In this document: in pieces, positions 36,344-44,435 of the stretch
Position numbering within the stretch: the stretch's first letter is position 1
How the letters are laid out: each line of letters opens with the position of its first letter
Assembly (NCBI GenBank): GCA_945876745.1
Contig: CAMCPL010000001.1
Span: forward strand, 186,001 to 250,000
Source of the DNA: an uncultured Clostridia bacterium
Lineage (GTDB): Bacteria > Bacillota > Clostridia > Oscillospirales > Acutalibacteraceae
DNA length: 64,000 bases
Reading direction: 5' to 3'
Program-made: the position numbers and the translations under genes
The notes under the pieces: generated by a model
The model's input: only the letters and a program-made list of their open reading frames with translations
What the model was told of the DNA's origin: nothing
The model's database searches: none

Positions 36344-37717
36344 TTATGGTAAATATAATTCGGGGTCTACCGCGTAAGCCTGGCTTGTTCCGCCGACTCT
36401 GACCTCAAAATGAAGATGCGGTCCCGTTGAATTTCCTGTTGAGCCGCTGTATGCAATAAGCTGTCCCTTTTGGACGTATTCGCCCTCGCTGACTACTCTT
36501 GAATTGTTATGAGCATACAGAGTGTAGACGGTTTTGCCGCTTGAATTCGTTTTGTCGTGACGAATAACAATGTAACGTCCGTAGCTTCGGTACGTTCCGT
36601 CGGCGTTTTTCAAGTCTGTTGAAATGATTACCGTTCCGCTTTCTGCGGCAACGATTCTTTGGTTAACCTTACCGCCTGTTGCAAAGTCACAGCCCGAATG
36701 ACCTGAATATGCACCGAAGGCGCAGGTTATCGTTGTGTAGGCGGGGCAGGGATATATCATACTCAGCTTGCCCGACTGCGAGGTTGTAGGCTGGGTTGTA
36801 GTAGTCGTGGTCGGCTTGCCGGGAGTGATTGTTGTAGTGGCTGTGGTAGTGGTCGTTTCGGGCTTATACTTATTGTCGGCGGCGGCGATTGCGTCGTCGA
36901 TTTCCTGCATAAGCACGTCGTGCTGCTTTTCGTACATCTCGGTGTTGTCGTAAACCTTATCCAAGGTCTTGTTTGCTTCGAGTTGTTGAGCCTCAATTTC
37001 AGCCTGACGCTTTTCCATATCACGCTTTTGCTCTGCTAAATTCGCCTGTTGTATTTTCAGATTTGCCGAGTCGGATTCAAGCACGCCCTGCGTTTTAACA
37101 AGTAATTCCTCGTTTTGCTTAAGCTCGTTTCTTGTTTGCGAAAGTTGAGCAGTCTGTTGCCTTACGATATTAATGAGCGTTGCATCACGGCGTGATACGG
37201 CGCTTACCATTTCAAGCCTTGTCAAAAGCTGTGAAAGTCCGTCGCTATTTAGCAAAAAACCGAGCGAGCTTGAGATGTCGCCGCTGACATAAAGTGCTCT
37301 TATACGCTTGCAGTATTCGGTGTAGGTCAGCTTGAACTGTTTGTCTAATTCCTCGGACTGAACCTCTAATTCGTCAAGCCTTGTGTGTATTTTCTCTATG
37401 CTTTGCTTGTTTTCCTCTATGCTTTTTTCAAGCTCGGCGATACTGTTGTTCGTTTTTGTGACCTCGTTTTTTACTATCGTGTACTGCTTTTTGAGATTGT
37501 CGAGGCGTTGATTAAGCACACGCAGATATTCCTCGGTGTCCTCGCCCTGCGCTTTGAGAATTTCGAGCTGCTCGTCAACCTTTTTCAGCTCCTCGTTGAG
37601 CTCCTCAACCGTTTGAGCGCAAGCCGTTTCCGGCATAGACGCACTAAAACCCGTCACCGTCAAAATAAGGCACAGGCACATTAAAAATGATATGAATTTT
37701 TTTGCCGATTTTTTCAT
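36344..37717 (-). CDS. Secreted coiled-coil / M23 endopeptidase, copy 2
   Basis: The 457-residue protein has a signal peptide (ending about residue 34, TACA), a long coiled coil (about 36-285) and an M23 domain with HSGCDFATG and HLHFEV. Unlike the other two copies it has a threonine/proline-rich linker (about residues 289-316) between coiled coil and catalytic domain. The ATG at 37717 follows GGTGTGGATTT. The gene has its own promoter at 37754-37782 and heads the run M23-M23-queH-rarA-nth-aroK. Confidence 0.9.
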   Translation of the reverse strand: MKKSAKKFISFLMCLCLILTVTGFSASMPETACAQTVEELNEELKKVDEQLEILKAQGEDTEEYLRVLNQRLDNLKKQYTIVKNEVTKTNNSIAELEKSIEENKQSIEKIHTRLDELEVQSEELDKQFKLTYTEYCKRIRALYVSGDISSSLGFLLNSDGLSQLLTRLEMVSAVSRRDATLINIVRQQTAQLSQTRNELKQNEELLVKTQGVLESDSANLKIQQANLAEQKRDMEKRQAEIEAQQLEANKTLDKVYDNTEMYEKQHDVLMQEIDDAIAAADNKYKPETTTTTATTTITPGKPTTTTTTQPTTSQSGKLSMIYPCPAYTTITCAFGAYSGHSGCDFATGGKVNQRIVAAESGTVIISTDLKNADGTYRSYGRYIVIRHDKTNSSGKTVYTLYAHNNSRVVSEGEYVQKGQLIAYSGSTGNSTGPHLHFEVRVGGTSQAYAVDPELYLP

Positions 37718-37753
37718 AAATCCACACCGTTTCAAAATATTTCTTCACTATAT

Positions 37754-37782
37754 ATTTTAACACATTTATTATTATATGTAAA
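37754..37782 (-). promoter_or_regulatory. Promoter of the M23-queH-rarA-nth-aroK run
   Basis: TTTACA and TAAAAT on the minus strand are 17 bp apart, about 35 bp before the ATG at 37717. Confidence 0.5.
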
Positions 37783-37837
37783 ACCTAAATTATGTATTTT
37801 ATATATAATTTACAAATTCAACATAATTTGGGTGTGA

Positions 37838-37946
37838 AAAAAAAGAATAATCGTGCCAACTGTTAACTGACACGATTATTCTTTTGTGCGATTACTTCTT
37901 TTAATCAATCCAAGGAGGTAACCGTCTATCAGACTGCCCCTTGTTC
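37838..37946 (-). ncRNA. Putative small RNA C (GATAGACGGT family)
   Basis: The predicted RNA of about 109 nt starts near AACAAGGGGCAGTCTGATAG, continues ACGGTTACCTCCTTGG, and ends in a 12-bp stem (AGAATAATCGTG arms) followed by eight Ts. The 5' CAAGGGG can pair with CTCCTTG, placing the conserved GATAGACGGTTAC in the loop. ACCTCC resembles the anti-Shine-Dalgarno of 16S rRNA. No toxin-like frame lies opposite. It fills most of the 310-bp gap between two M23 genes. Confidence 0.6.
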
Positions 37947-37952
37947 ATTTTC

Positions 37953-37981
37953 ATTATATACCTAAATTTCTTATTTGTCAA
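37953..37981 (-). promoter_or_regulatory. Consensus promoter of small RNA C
   Basis: TTGACA and TATAAT on the minus strand with a 17-bp spacer, as at the other members of the family. Confidence 0.75.
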
Positions 37982-38028
37982 GCACGCTTCGTTTTGGTAA
38001 GCGTGCTTTAATTATATGTATTTGCGAT

Positions 38029-39234
38029 TTAGCGCAGATAGTTCATCGGGTTGACCTGATTTCCGTTGAGCAAAACCTCAAAGTGACAATGCGGTCCTGT
38101 CGAATTTCCGGTCGAGCCGCTTAATGCGATAACCTGTCCCTTGCTTACATGGGCACCTACTCCGACAAGAAGCGTGGTGTTATGTGCATAAAGCGTTGAG
38201 AGACCGTTGCCGTGGTCGATTACAAGATAATGACCGTAGCTGTAATTGAGATTTTTTGCAATAATAACAGTTCCCGAATCTGCGGCATAAATGTTTGAGC
38301 CAGACGGAACAGGGAAGTCAACGCCTCCGTGATAGCTGCCGCCCGGATAATTCGGGAAGCCTGCTGAAATAGTTCTGGAGGAGGTTGGATAGCCGAGCCG
38401 TCCCGATCCTCCGCCGCCTGAGCCGCCTCCACTGCTCGGCTTGCTGTTTGCAAGAATGGTTGCTTTTATTCTTGCGATTTCTTCGTTGTTATTTTCGATT
38501 CTTTCGTAATATTTTCTGGTCTCCGATTTGATTCTGCCCATTGCGGCGTTCGCCTCGGCAATCTGCGAATCAAGCTCTGCTTTAGCCGACGAAACCTGCG
38601 AGATGTTGGCGTTGAGCTCCTCTTTTTGAGTTTGGAGCTTTTCCTTGTTTTCGTTAAGCTCACCTCTTTTAATTTCAAGCTCCGCCTTATCCTTTTCGAT
38701 TTCCTCCATTTTCTTCGTAAGCTCGTTGAGAGTATTACTGTCTCTGCGTGAAATACTGCGTATCATCTCGCTTCTCGTCAGTATTGCGCTGATGTCCGAG
38801 CTTGTTAGCAAAACCTCTAAATTGCTTGCGTGACCTGAAACATACATCGCTCTCAGTCGCTGACAGTATTCGGAATAGATTTTGTCAAATTCCGCCTGCT
38901 TTGCGTTAATTTCGTCCTGTATTTCCTGCATTTGCGCTTCGTTTGAAGCAATGCTTTGTTCAACCTGATTTATGCTTGACTGAAGCTCGCTTGCCTGCTT
39001 GTTCAAAGCGTTAAGCTGGTCTCTGATAATCTGAATTTTTTTGTCAAGTGCGGTGACATATTCCTCTGTGTCCGCTTTTTCCTTTGCAAGCCTGTCTATT
39101 TCCTTTTGTGCCGCGGCGTTCTTTTGGTTAAGTCGGTCGATATCCGCCTGTGATACGGCGTATACATTAGTCACTTCAAACGACATACAGAACACGAGCA
39201 CGAGTGAAAGGAGCAGGGACAGGCATTTCTTCAT
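38029..39234 (-). CDS. FtsEX-associated coiled-coil / M23 endopeptidase (PcsB/CwlO-like)
   Basis: The 401-residue protein has a signal peptide (ending about residue 26, TNVYA), a coiled coil (about 28-260), a glycine/serine linker and an M23 domain with HGGVDFP and HCHFEV. It follows ftsX directly, the arrangement of FtsEX-controlled peptidoglycan hydrolases in Gram-positives, so activation by FtsEX through the coiled coil is the likely mechanism (inference from family). The ATG at 39234 is chosen because a clean signal peptide follows; a GTG at 39255 with AAGGA upstream would overlap ftsX by 20 nt and is a real alternative. Confidence 0.9.
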   Translation of the reverse strand: MKKCLSLLLSLVLVFCMSFEVTNVYAVSQADIDRLNQKNAAAQKEIDRLAKEKADTEEYVTALDKKIQIIRDQLNALNKQASELQSSINQVEQSIASNEAQMQEIQDEINAKQAEFDKIYSEYCQRLRAMYVSGHASNLEVLLTSSDISAILTRSEMIRSISRRDSNTLNELTKKMEEIEKDKAELEIKRGELNENKEKLQTQKEELNANISQVSSAKAELDSQIAEANAAMGRIKSETRKYYERIENNNEEIARIKATILANSKPSSGGGSGGGGSGRLGYPTSSRTISAGFPNYPGGSYHGGVDFPVPSGSNIYAADSGTVIIAKNLNYSYGHYLVIDHGNGLSTLYAHNTTLLVGVGAHVSKGQVIALSGSTGNSTGPHCHFEVLLNGNQVNPMNYLR

Positions 39235-39235
39235 T

Positions 39236-40204
39236 TTAGACTGCACTAATCTCACTGCCTTCCTTTGTTAAATATTTTCTCATTGTAATCAGCGAACCGC
39301 CTACGCCGCTGACGATACCGATAGCAACGAATATGCCCAGCATCATCCACGCATAATCGCCGAAGGCAAGCGGCTGAACACCTATAGAATTGAACAAGTC
39401 GCTGAATCTCGAAATTGCAAGCTCGTAAATTCCCCAAACTGCGCCGAGCGAAACAACGCCCGAAATAATGCCGAGAATTATACCCTCAACAACAAACGGA
39501 AGCTGAACAAAGCTGTTCGTTGCACCGACAGATTTCATAATACTGATTTCAAGTCTTCTTGAATATACGGTGAGCTTGATTGTATTTGAAATAATGAAAA
39601 GAGAAATTGCAAACAATACGGCAATAATCACGATTGCTATTACGCTGATACCTCTTGAAATAGTATCAAGCTTTTGAGCAAGGTCGGTATTTTGACGAAT
39701 TGTGTAGATATTGTCGAGCTTTTTGATTTCGTTTACCGTTTGGGTAAACTGCGACAAATCACGCACCGTAACCTTGTAGGCATTTGGAAGCGGAATGTTG
39801 TCCGTTTCCTCCTTGAAAAGCTGCGCCTGCGCGTCGTCCATTGTTGCAAGCTGCTCGTTCCACGCCGTTTCTTTATCGACAAATTCAATTTCCTGAACAT
39901 TAGGAATTGCCTTTAGCTGTTCGCCCATTTTGTCGATATCCTCTTGGGTTATCGTTGAGTCGATATCAAGAGCGTTTTCTTCGTTGCTTTCTGCAAGCGT
40001 TTTGTCGCCGATATAAACCATAATAACGTTTTCGTTTTCGATTTTTTCAACAAGCGAATTGATGTTGAGGAAAATCATCGACGCACTTCCGATAAGCACC
40101 AAGCAGCTAAGCAGTACGCAGATTGACGCAACGGACATCATACGGTTTGTCCAAGTGTTTCTGAAGCCCTCTTTGATGAGGTATCTTATGCTTGCACCCG
40201 ACAT
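39236..40204 (-). CDS. ftsX: Cell-division ABC-type permease FtsX
   Basis: The 322-residue protein has the FtsX fold: an N-terminal cytoplasmic stretch (RYLIKEGFRNTWTNRMMSVA), a first membrane helix, a large extracellular loop (about residues 50-190) and three more helices (about 192-215, 243-265, 290-310). MKSVGATNSFVQLPFVVEG is the conserved cytoplasmic loop. FtsX passes ATP hydrolysis by FtsE to a hydrolase outside. Its ATG overlaps the ftsE stop codon (TAATG). Confidence 0.95.
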   Translation of the reverse strand: MSGASIRYLIKEGFRNTWTNRMMSVASICVLLSCLVLIGSASMIFLNINSLVEKIENENVIMVYIGDKTLAESNEENALDIDSTITQEDIDKMGEQLKAIPNVQEIEFVDKETAWNEQLATMDDAQAQLFKEETDNIPLPNAYKVTVRDLSQFTQTVNEIKKLDNIYTIRQNTDLAQKLDTISRGISVIAIVIIAVLFAISLFIISNTIKLTVYSRRLEISIMKSVGATNSFVQLPFVVEGIILGIISGVVSLGAVWGIYELAISRFSDLFNSIGVQPLAFGDYAWMMLGIFVAIGIVSGVGGSLITMRKYLTKEGSEISAV

Positions 40205-41052
40205 TACTGCTCACCTCCCTGTGCTAATTCGTTCAAGTCGACGGAAGTATCGTCATTACTGCTAACCTCGACGTCGCTCAAATTGTCGAAAACCTCGCCT
40301 AAATTCGACTGGTCAACATTTTCGTCATAGTAGTACATATCCGCCTTTTTCGAAACCTCCTGCGCCTTGAACTTTGCGTAGGTTGGGTCGGGTGTGTCGG
40401 ATACAACCTTACCGTGCTGAATAACGATTACTCGTCTTTGGAAGGTACGAACCAAATCGTGCTCGTGAGTAACCATTACAACCGTTGTACCGGAATTATT
40501 GATTTTTGTCAGCAGGTCAACGATTTCGTGGCTCATTTCGGGGTCAACGTTACCTGTCGGCTCATCGGCAATGATGAGCTTCGGGTTGTTTACAAGCGCT
40601 CTTGCAAGCGAAACTCTCTGCTGCTCACCGCCGGAAAGCTCGTTTGGCATAGACCTTGCCTTTTGAGAAAGTCCTACTAATTGCAAAATGTACGGAACTC
40701 TTTTGCGAATTTCCTTTTCCTTTGTGCCGATAACACGCATTGCAAACGCAACGTTATCGTATACGCTCATTTTCGGGATAATTCTGAAATCCTGGAAAAC
40801 GATTCCCATAGTTCTTCTGTAATAGGGAACCTGCCTTTTCTTCATTTCGGAAGAGGAATATCCGTTAACTATAACCTCGCCCTCGGTCGGCTTTTCCTCG
40901 TGCATAATGAGCTTCAAAAACGTACTCTTACCTGCACCTGAGGAACCGACTATAAATACAAATTCACCGTCCTCGATTTTTATATTTACCTTATCGAGAG
41001 CGTGAGTGCCGTTGCTATCGTATACTTTTGATACATCCTTAAATTCAATCAC
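40204..41052 (-). CDS. ftsE: Cell-division ABC-type ATPase FtsE
   Basis: FtsE is the ATPase partner of FtsX. The protein has Walker A VGSSGAGKST, the signature ELSGGEQQRVSLARAL, Walker B LIIADEPTGNVD and the H-loop VMVTHEHDL. The usual FtsE ends near residue 228; this one has 282 residues with an acidic C-terminal extension (about 230-282, rich in Asp, Glu, Ser). The start is a GTG at 41052, after GGAG with an 8-nt spacer. It heads the ftsE-ftsX-M23 operon. Confidence 0.95.
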   Translation of the reverse strand: MIEFKDVSKVYDSNGTHALDKVNIKIEDGEFVFIVGSSGAGKSTFLKLIMHEEKPTEGEVIVNGYSSSEMKKRQVPYYRRTMGIVFQDFRIIPKMSVYDNVAFAMRVIGTKEKEIRKRVPYILQLVGLSQKARSMPNELSGGEQQRVSLARALVNNPKLIIADEPTGNVDPEMSHEIVDLLTKINNSGTTVVMVTHEHDLVRTFQRRVIVIQHGKVVSDTPDPTYAKFKAQEVSKKADMYYYDENVDQSNLGEVFDNLSDVEVSSNDDTSVDLNELAQGGEQ

Positions 41053-41128
41053 GACATTTACTCCTAATCAATTATAATCAGTTTTACTAAATCATCTGTT
41101 TTCGTCAGGGCAAACCCCAACAACTTAT

Positions 41129-41157
41129 ATAATATAACAAGTGATAATAATTATCAA
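41129..41157 (-). promoter_or_regulatory. Promoter of ftsEX operon
   Basis: TTGATA and TATTAT on the minus strand are 17 bp apart, about 77 bp before the GTG start of ftsE. Confidence 0.55.
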
Positions 41158-41222
41158 GTGTTTTTTGTTAATTTTGTTACCATTCTGTAAACAATAGAAC
41201 AAAGGAAGAACACAGGGGCAAT

Positions 41223-41327
41223 CCCTGTGTTCAGTGATATACGGCTGCGCCGTGTGAAATCGAAAGCGGTGAAATTTTGTGATTACATCGCAAAGTGAAA
41301 TACGCCGTTGGCGTGTTGAGGTTTGTT
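41223..41327. repeat. Intergenic repeat module A, copy 1
   Basis: This 105-bp stretch from CCCTGTGTTCAGTGATATAC to TTGAGGTTTGTT recurs at 44243-44348 with a few changes. It contains small palindromes (GGCTGCGCC, ACGCCGTTGGCGT). A diverged partial copy is at 62764-62834. The 480-bp gap between ftsE and the next gene is mostly such repeats. Confidence 0.75.
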
Positions 41328-41385
41328 TGATTATATATTGCGGACGATTGATAACCAACAAAGGCTCCCCTTGGCTTGTCATCAA

Positions 41386-41454
41386 GGGTGCGGGTGTCCG
41401 GTGGACACCTCTGCGTTAATACGCAGAAGCACCGACCGAACCGGCAGGTGAGAC
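41386..41454. repeat. Intergenic repeat module B, copy 1
   Basis: The 69-bp stretch GGGTGCGGGTGTCCGGTGGA to GGCAGGTGAGAC recurs at 44167-44235. It contains GTGTCCGGTGGACAC as an internal hairpin. Modules A and B are in the order A-B here and B-A at 44 kb. Confidence 0.75.
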
Positions 41455-41482
41455 AGCTGTCGCATTCGCGACTGAGGGGATA

Positions 41483-41513
41483 AAAGAAAAAACGGGGCTG
41501 ATTTTACAGCCCC
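41483..41513 (-). terminator. Terminator after the 41535-42488 gene
   Basis: On the minus strand GGGGCTG pairs with CAGCCCC around TAAAAT and is followed by GTTTTTTC, 22 bp after the stop codon. Confidence 0.8.
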
Positions 41514-41534
41514 ATAGTTTTTACAAATATTCAA

Positions 41535-42488
41535 TTATGCCAAATAAAGTGCAGAGGTGTCGGAATTTGTGTTGTCTACATACCAGCTATTGCCGATTTT
41601 AACAACATTGATTACCGTACTTGCGACTATCTTGCCGTCGGCAGTCTTAACCTCAACGGTGCAAGCCTTAACCTCGCTGATTTCGTCTGCGCAGTCGAGA
41701 TTTGCAAAGGCGTCGTTCATTGAGCCTGCCTTTTCCTCGTCAAGTGCGGTTGCCTTTGCTTTGCCGTTTTCGATAATCGGTGCAATTCTCTTTGAATAAT
41801 CAGCCTTATACTGCTCAACCTCGTCGGCGGTAAGGTCATTTTCCTGTGCAACGCTTGTTGTCAGCACATAGCCGTCGCCGAACATTTCCTGATACTTACC
41901 GGTTGAAGCCTGCTTGAGAACAGTTTCTCCGTCTGCCGCGAGCTTTTCCTCACAGCCTGTAAGACTTTCGCCGTAGGTTGCTACATTCGACTCAAACACG
42001 CTGAACATAAACTCGGTGTCCATATAATCGTCGCCGATAACCTCGGTTCTTACTTGCTTTAATTTTGTGAAATACGAGGTGTAGAATTCATCGTAGTTTT
42101 CAAGACCTACCGTATCCTTAAGCTCGATGAAATAATCGTACATTGTGTTGTAAACCTCGTCGAGAATTTGAGCCTCCTCGTCGGAGCCGGAGCCTAAAAT
42201 CTCGTTAACCTCTACCTCCTCACCGTCGTTTACAAACGGAGCCATATATGCGTTGATTACGAAATTGCCGAACTTTTGATTTTTTGAAACAAGGCTAACC
42301 TTGAGCGCATTATAGCCGTCGCCCGACTGAACTATTGTGTCGGCGTAGGACTGTGCAACCTTTTCGCTTGAAAATGCATTATAGCGTGAGGTGAAAGCAA
42401 AAACCGTCATTCCCACGAGAAGCACCGCAACAAGTATGCCTGCAATAACGCCGTAAAGACCTGCCTTAAATTCTTTCTTTTCTGCCAT
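41535..42488 (-). CDS. Membrane-anchored extracytoplasmic protein, unknown function
   Basis: I do not recognise this 317-residue protein. It has one N-terminal membrane helix (about residues 11-35, GVIAGILVAVLLVGMTVFAF) and a large acidic outside domain. The C-terminal part (VEVKTADGKIVASTVINVVK, then GNSWYVDN) looks like a small beta-rich domain of the type that ends many lipoprotein-like sequences. The ATG at 42488 follows GGGGGTGCTGACA and is only 12 bp after the GPH transporter stop codon, so the two are co-transcribed. A role in presenting substrate to, or controlling, that transporter is a guess from position. Confidence 0.75.
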   Translation of the reverse strand: MAEKKEFKAGLYGVIAGILVAVLLVGMTVFAFTSRYNAFSSEKVAQSYADTIVQSGDGYNALKVSLVSKNQKFGNFVINAYMAPFVNDGEEVEVNEILGSGSDEEAQILDEVYNTMYDYFIELKDTVGLENYDEFYTSYFTKLKQVRTEVIGDDYMDTEFMFSVFESNVATYGESLTGCEEKLAADGETVLKQASTGKYQEMFGDGYVLTTSVAQENDLTADEVEQYKADYSKRIAPIIENGKAKATALDEEKAGSMNDAFANLDCADEISEVKACTVEVKTADGKIVASTVINVVKIGNSWYVDNTNSDTSALYLA

Positions 42489-42500
42489 TGTCAGCACCCC

Positions 42501-44027
42501 CTATTCTGCAATGCTGTCTGCCGAGTCGTCAGAGACTTCGCCGGCTGCTTCGGCTTCTTCTTTAGCTCTCTTTTCCATAAGAGCCTCGGTAATTCTCTTC
42601 TTCTTTTCGCCTACCATATCATAGAACAAAACAGGAATGAACTGAAGAATTACGAATATAGCCGGAATGATTGTGTATATAGCGAGGAATTTCATCAATA
42701 CCTCGTCGTTTTGCGCTGCATAAGCAACGTTCGGGCTTTGCGAGAACTGATAGCCCGACCAAGTGTAAACAAGTACGGGAGCAAGCCATTTTGTACCTGC
42801 CGAAGCAATCTTTGAGAAAAGACCGTAGCCGGCATATGCAAGGCCCTCCTGACGCTTGCCTGTCTTGTATTCCATTTCGTCAATACAGTCTGCAATCATA
42901 ATATTCGGAGTAACGTTTGTGTTACCGTGCTGAATACCGCAGAAGAAGTTGAGAATGAGGAACGGAATGATGAGGTTCGAGTTGAAGCCGATACCACGGG
43001 AAACGAGGAACAGTATTGCCATTGCACTCGCACCGTAAATACAGAAAAGTATGTAGGTTTGCTTCGTGCTGAACTTCTTGAGAACAAGGTTAACGAGAAG
43101 TGTACCGACCGCAGTACCGATACCCATAGGAAGCATAAGAGCGAGCTTCAAGCCCTTTGAGCCGAGAAGATATACTGCGATATAAAGAGATACGGTACCG
43201 TAAACGCCTCTGCCGAAGCCGAAGAGTTTTGTAAGCGATACCATAAGCAAGTTCTTGTTTGTAAATACGAGCTTGATTGACTCTGCAAGCGAAACCTTTT
43301 CGCTTGTGTAAGGAACACGCTCCTTGTTGTTTGCAAAGAAAATCATAACGAAGATAATCATACCGAGAGCGCAAACGGCTGTCGAGATGATAAGGTCAAG
43401 ACCCTGACCCTCTGCGTTTTTGTACTGCTGCTGACCCATAAGAGCCTTCATAATAAGCGGAACAACGATGATTACAACCTGTCCGCCGCTTTGACCTACC
43501 GAACGCAGGAACGAAGCTATCGAAATAGCGCTCGAACGCTCACTCGGATTAGGCGAGCACAATGCACCGAAGCAGTTCGATGGCGACTCAACAGCGCACG
43601 AAACAGCTGTGTAAAGCGCATAAATTACGAACATCCAGATTGTAGCAACCGTGAATGAGCTTGTGTTCGGGGCAATGAAAACAAGCATTGAAATAAGAGC
43701 AAGCGGGATTGCACCGAAGCCAACCCAAGGCTTAACCTTGCCGAGAGACGTTCTCGTTCTGTCAACGAGCATACCGATAACAAGCTCGCATACCGCACCT
43801 ACAACGCCGGCAACGCCGAAAACGAGAGATACAACGTTGGCAAGCTGAACGGAGTCGAAGCCCTTGCCCTTGAATGCGAAGTCAGCAAAAAATGTCATAG
43901 TGTAGTCGGGCATCCAGCCGGTGAGCAATGCCACGCCGAAAAGACCGATACCGAAGGTGACAATTTCTGAGGGCTTCATGTACTTTTTGTCGGTTGTGCC
44001 GACAGCAGTTGTTTTGGTTTCTGCCAT
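42501..44027 (-). CDS. GPH/MFS-type sugar symporter
   Basis: The 508-residue protein is a 12-helix permease of the GPH type, with LVIGMLVDRTRTSLGKVKPW as the conserved loop after helix 2, ESPSNCFGALCSPNPSERSS in the loop after helix 4, and IADCIDEMEYKTGKRQEG in the C-terminal half. The C-terminal tail is charged (EKRAKEEAEAAGEVSDDS). No glycosidase is adjacent, unlike the permease at 25375-26751, so the substrate is open. The ATG at 44027 has GAGG 8 nt upstream, and a consensus-like promoter precedes it. Confidence 0.85.
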   Translation of the reverse strand: MAETKTTAVGTTDKKYMKPSEIVTFGIGLFGVALLTGWMPDYTMTFFADFAFKGKGFDSVQLANVVSLVFGVAGVVGAVCELVIGMLVDRTRTSLGKVKPWVGFGAIPLALISMLVFIAPNTSSFTVATIWMFVIYALYTAVSCAVESPSNCFGALCSPNPSERSSAISIASFLRSVGQSGGQVVIIVVPLIMKALMGQQQYKNAEGQGLDLIISTAVCALGMIIFVMIFFANNKERVPYTSEKVSLAESIKLVFTNKNLLMVSLTKLFGFGRGVYGTVSLYIAVYLLGSKGLKLALMLPMGIGTAVGTLLVNLVLKKFSTKQTYILFCIYGASAMAILFLVSRGIGFNSNLIIPFLILNFFCGIQHGNTNVTPNIMIADCIDEMEYKTGKRQEGLAYAGYGLFSKIASAGTKWLAPVLVYTWSGYQFSQSPNVAYAAQNDEVLMKFLAIYTIIPAIFVILQFIPVLFYDMVGEKKKRITEALMEKRAKEEAEAAGEVSDDSADSIAE

Positions 44028-44060
44028 AAAGATACCTCACTTTGTAAAATATTCAAAAAA

Positions 44061-44089
44061 ATTATATCATTTTTACATAAATTTTACAA
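44061..44089 (-). promoter_or_regulatory. Promoter of the GPH transporter gene
   Basis: TTGTAA and TATAAT on the minus strand are 17 bp apart, about 34 bp before the ATG. Confidence 0.65.
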
Positions 44090-44166
44090 TAGATTTATAA
44101 CAATTTTATAACATTTCTTTTTTCTCTTTTAAGTAAAAAACGGATAAGTAAAAAACGGAACGTCGA

Positions 44167-44235
44167 GGGTGCGGGTGTCCGGTGGACACCTCTGCATTTT
44201 TATGCAGAAGCACCGACCGAGCCGGCAGGCGAGAC
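44167..44235. repeat. Intergenic repeat module B, copy 2
   Basis: Second copy of the module at 41386-41454, same orientation, with differences in the middle (GCATTTTTATGC against GCGTTAATACGC), where the two arms have changed together so that pairing is kept. Confidence 0.75.
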
Positions 44236-44242
44236 CGCCGTT

Positions 44243-44348
44243 CCCTGTGTTCAGTGATATACGGCTGCGCCGTGTGAAATCGCAAGCGGTGAAATTTTGC
44301 GATTGTCATCGCAAAGTGAAATACGCCGTTGGCGTGTTGAGGTTTGTT
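44243..44348. repeat. Intergenic repeat module A, copy 2
   Basis: Second copy of the module at 41223-41327. A short palindrome GGACGAGCGATGCTCGTCC (44368-44386), related to the 93-bp repeats near 60 kb, follows. The 408-bp gap between 44028 and 44435 holds only these repeats and the promoter. Confidence 0.75.
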
Positions 44349-44435
44349 GGTTTTGGGGAAAGAAAGAGGACGAGCGATGCTCGTCCGTTCGGTAGTTTTA
44401 TCAGTTCGGTAATTTTATCAAAAAAGTCGGTGCTT

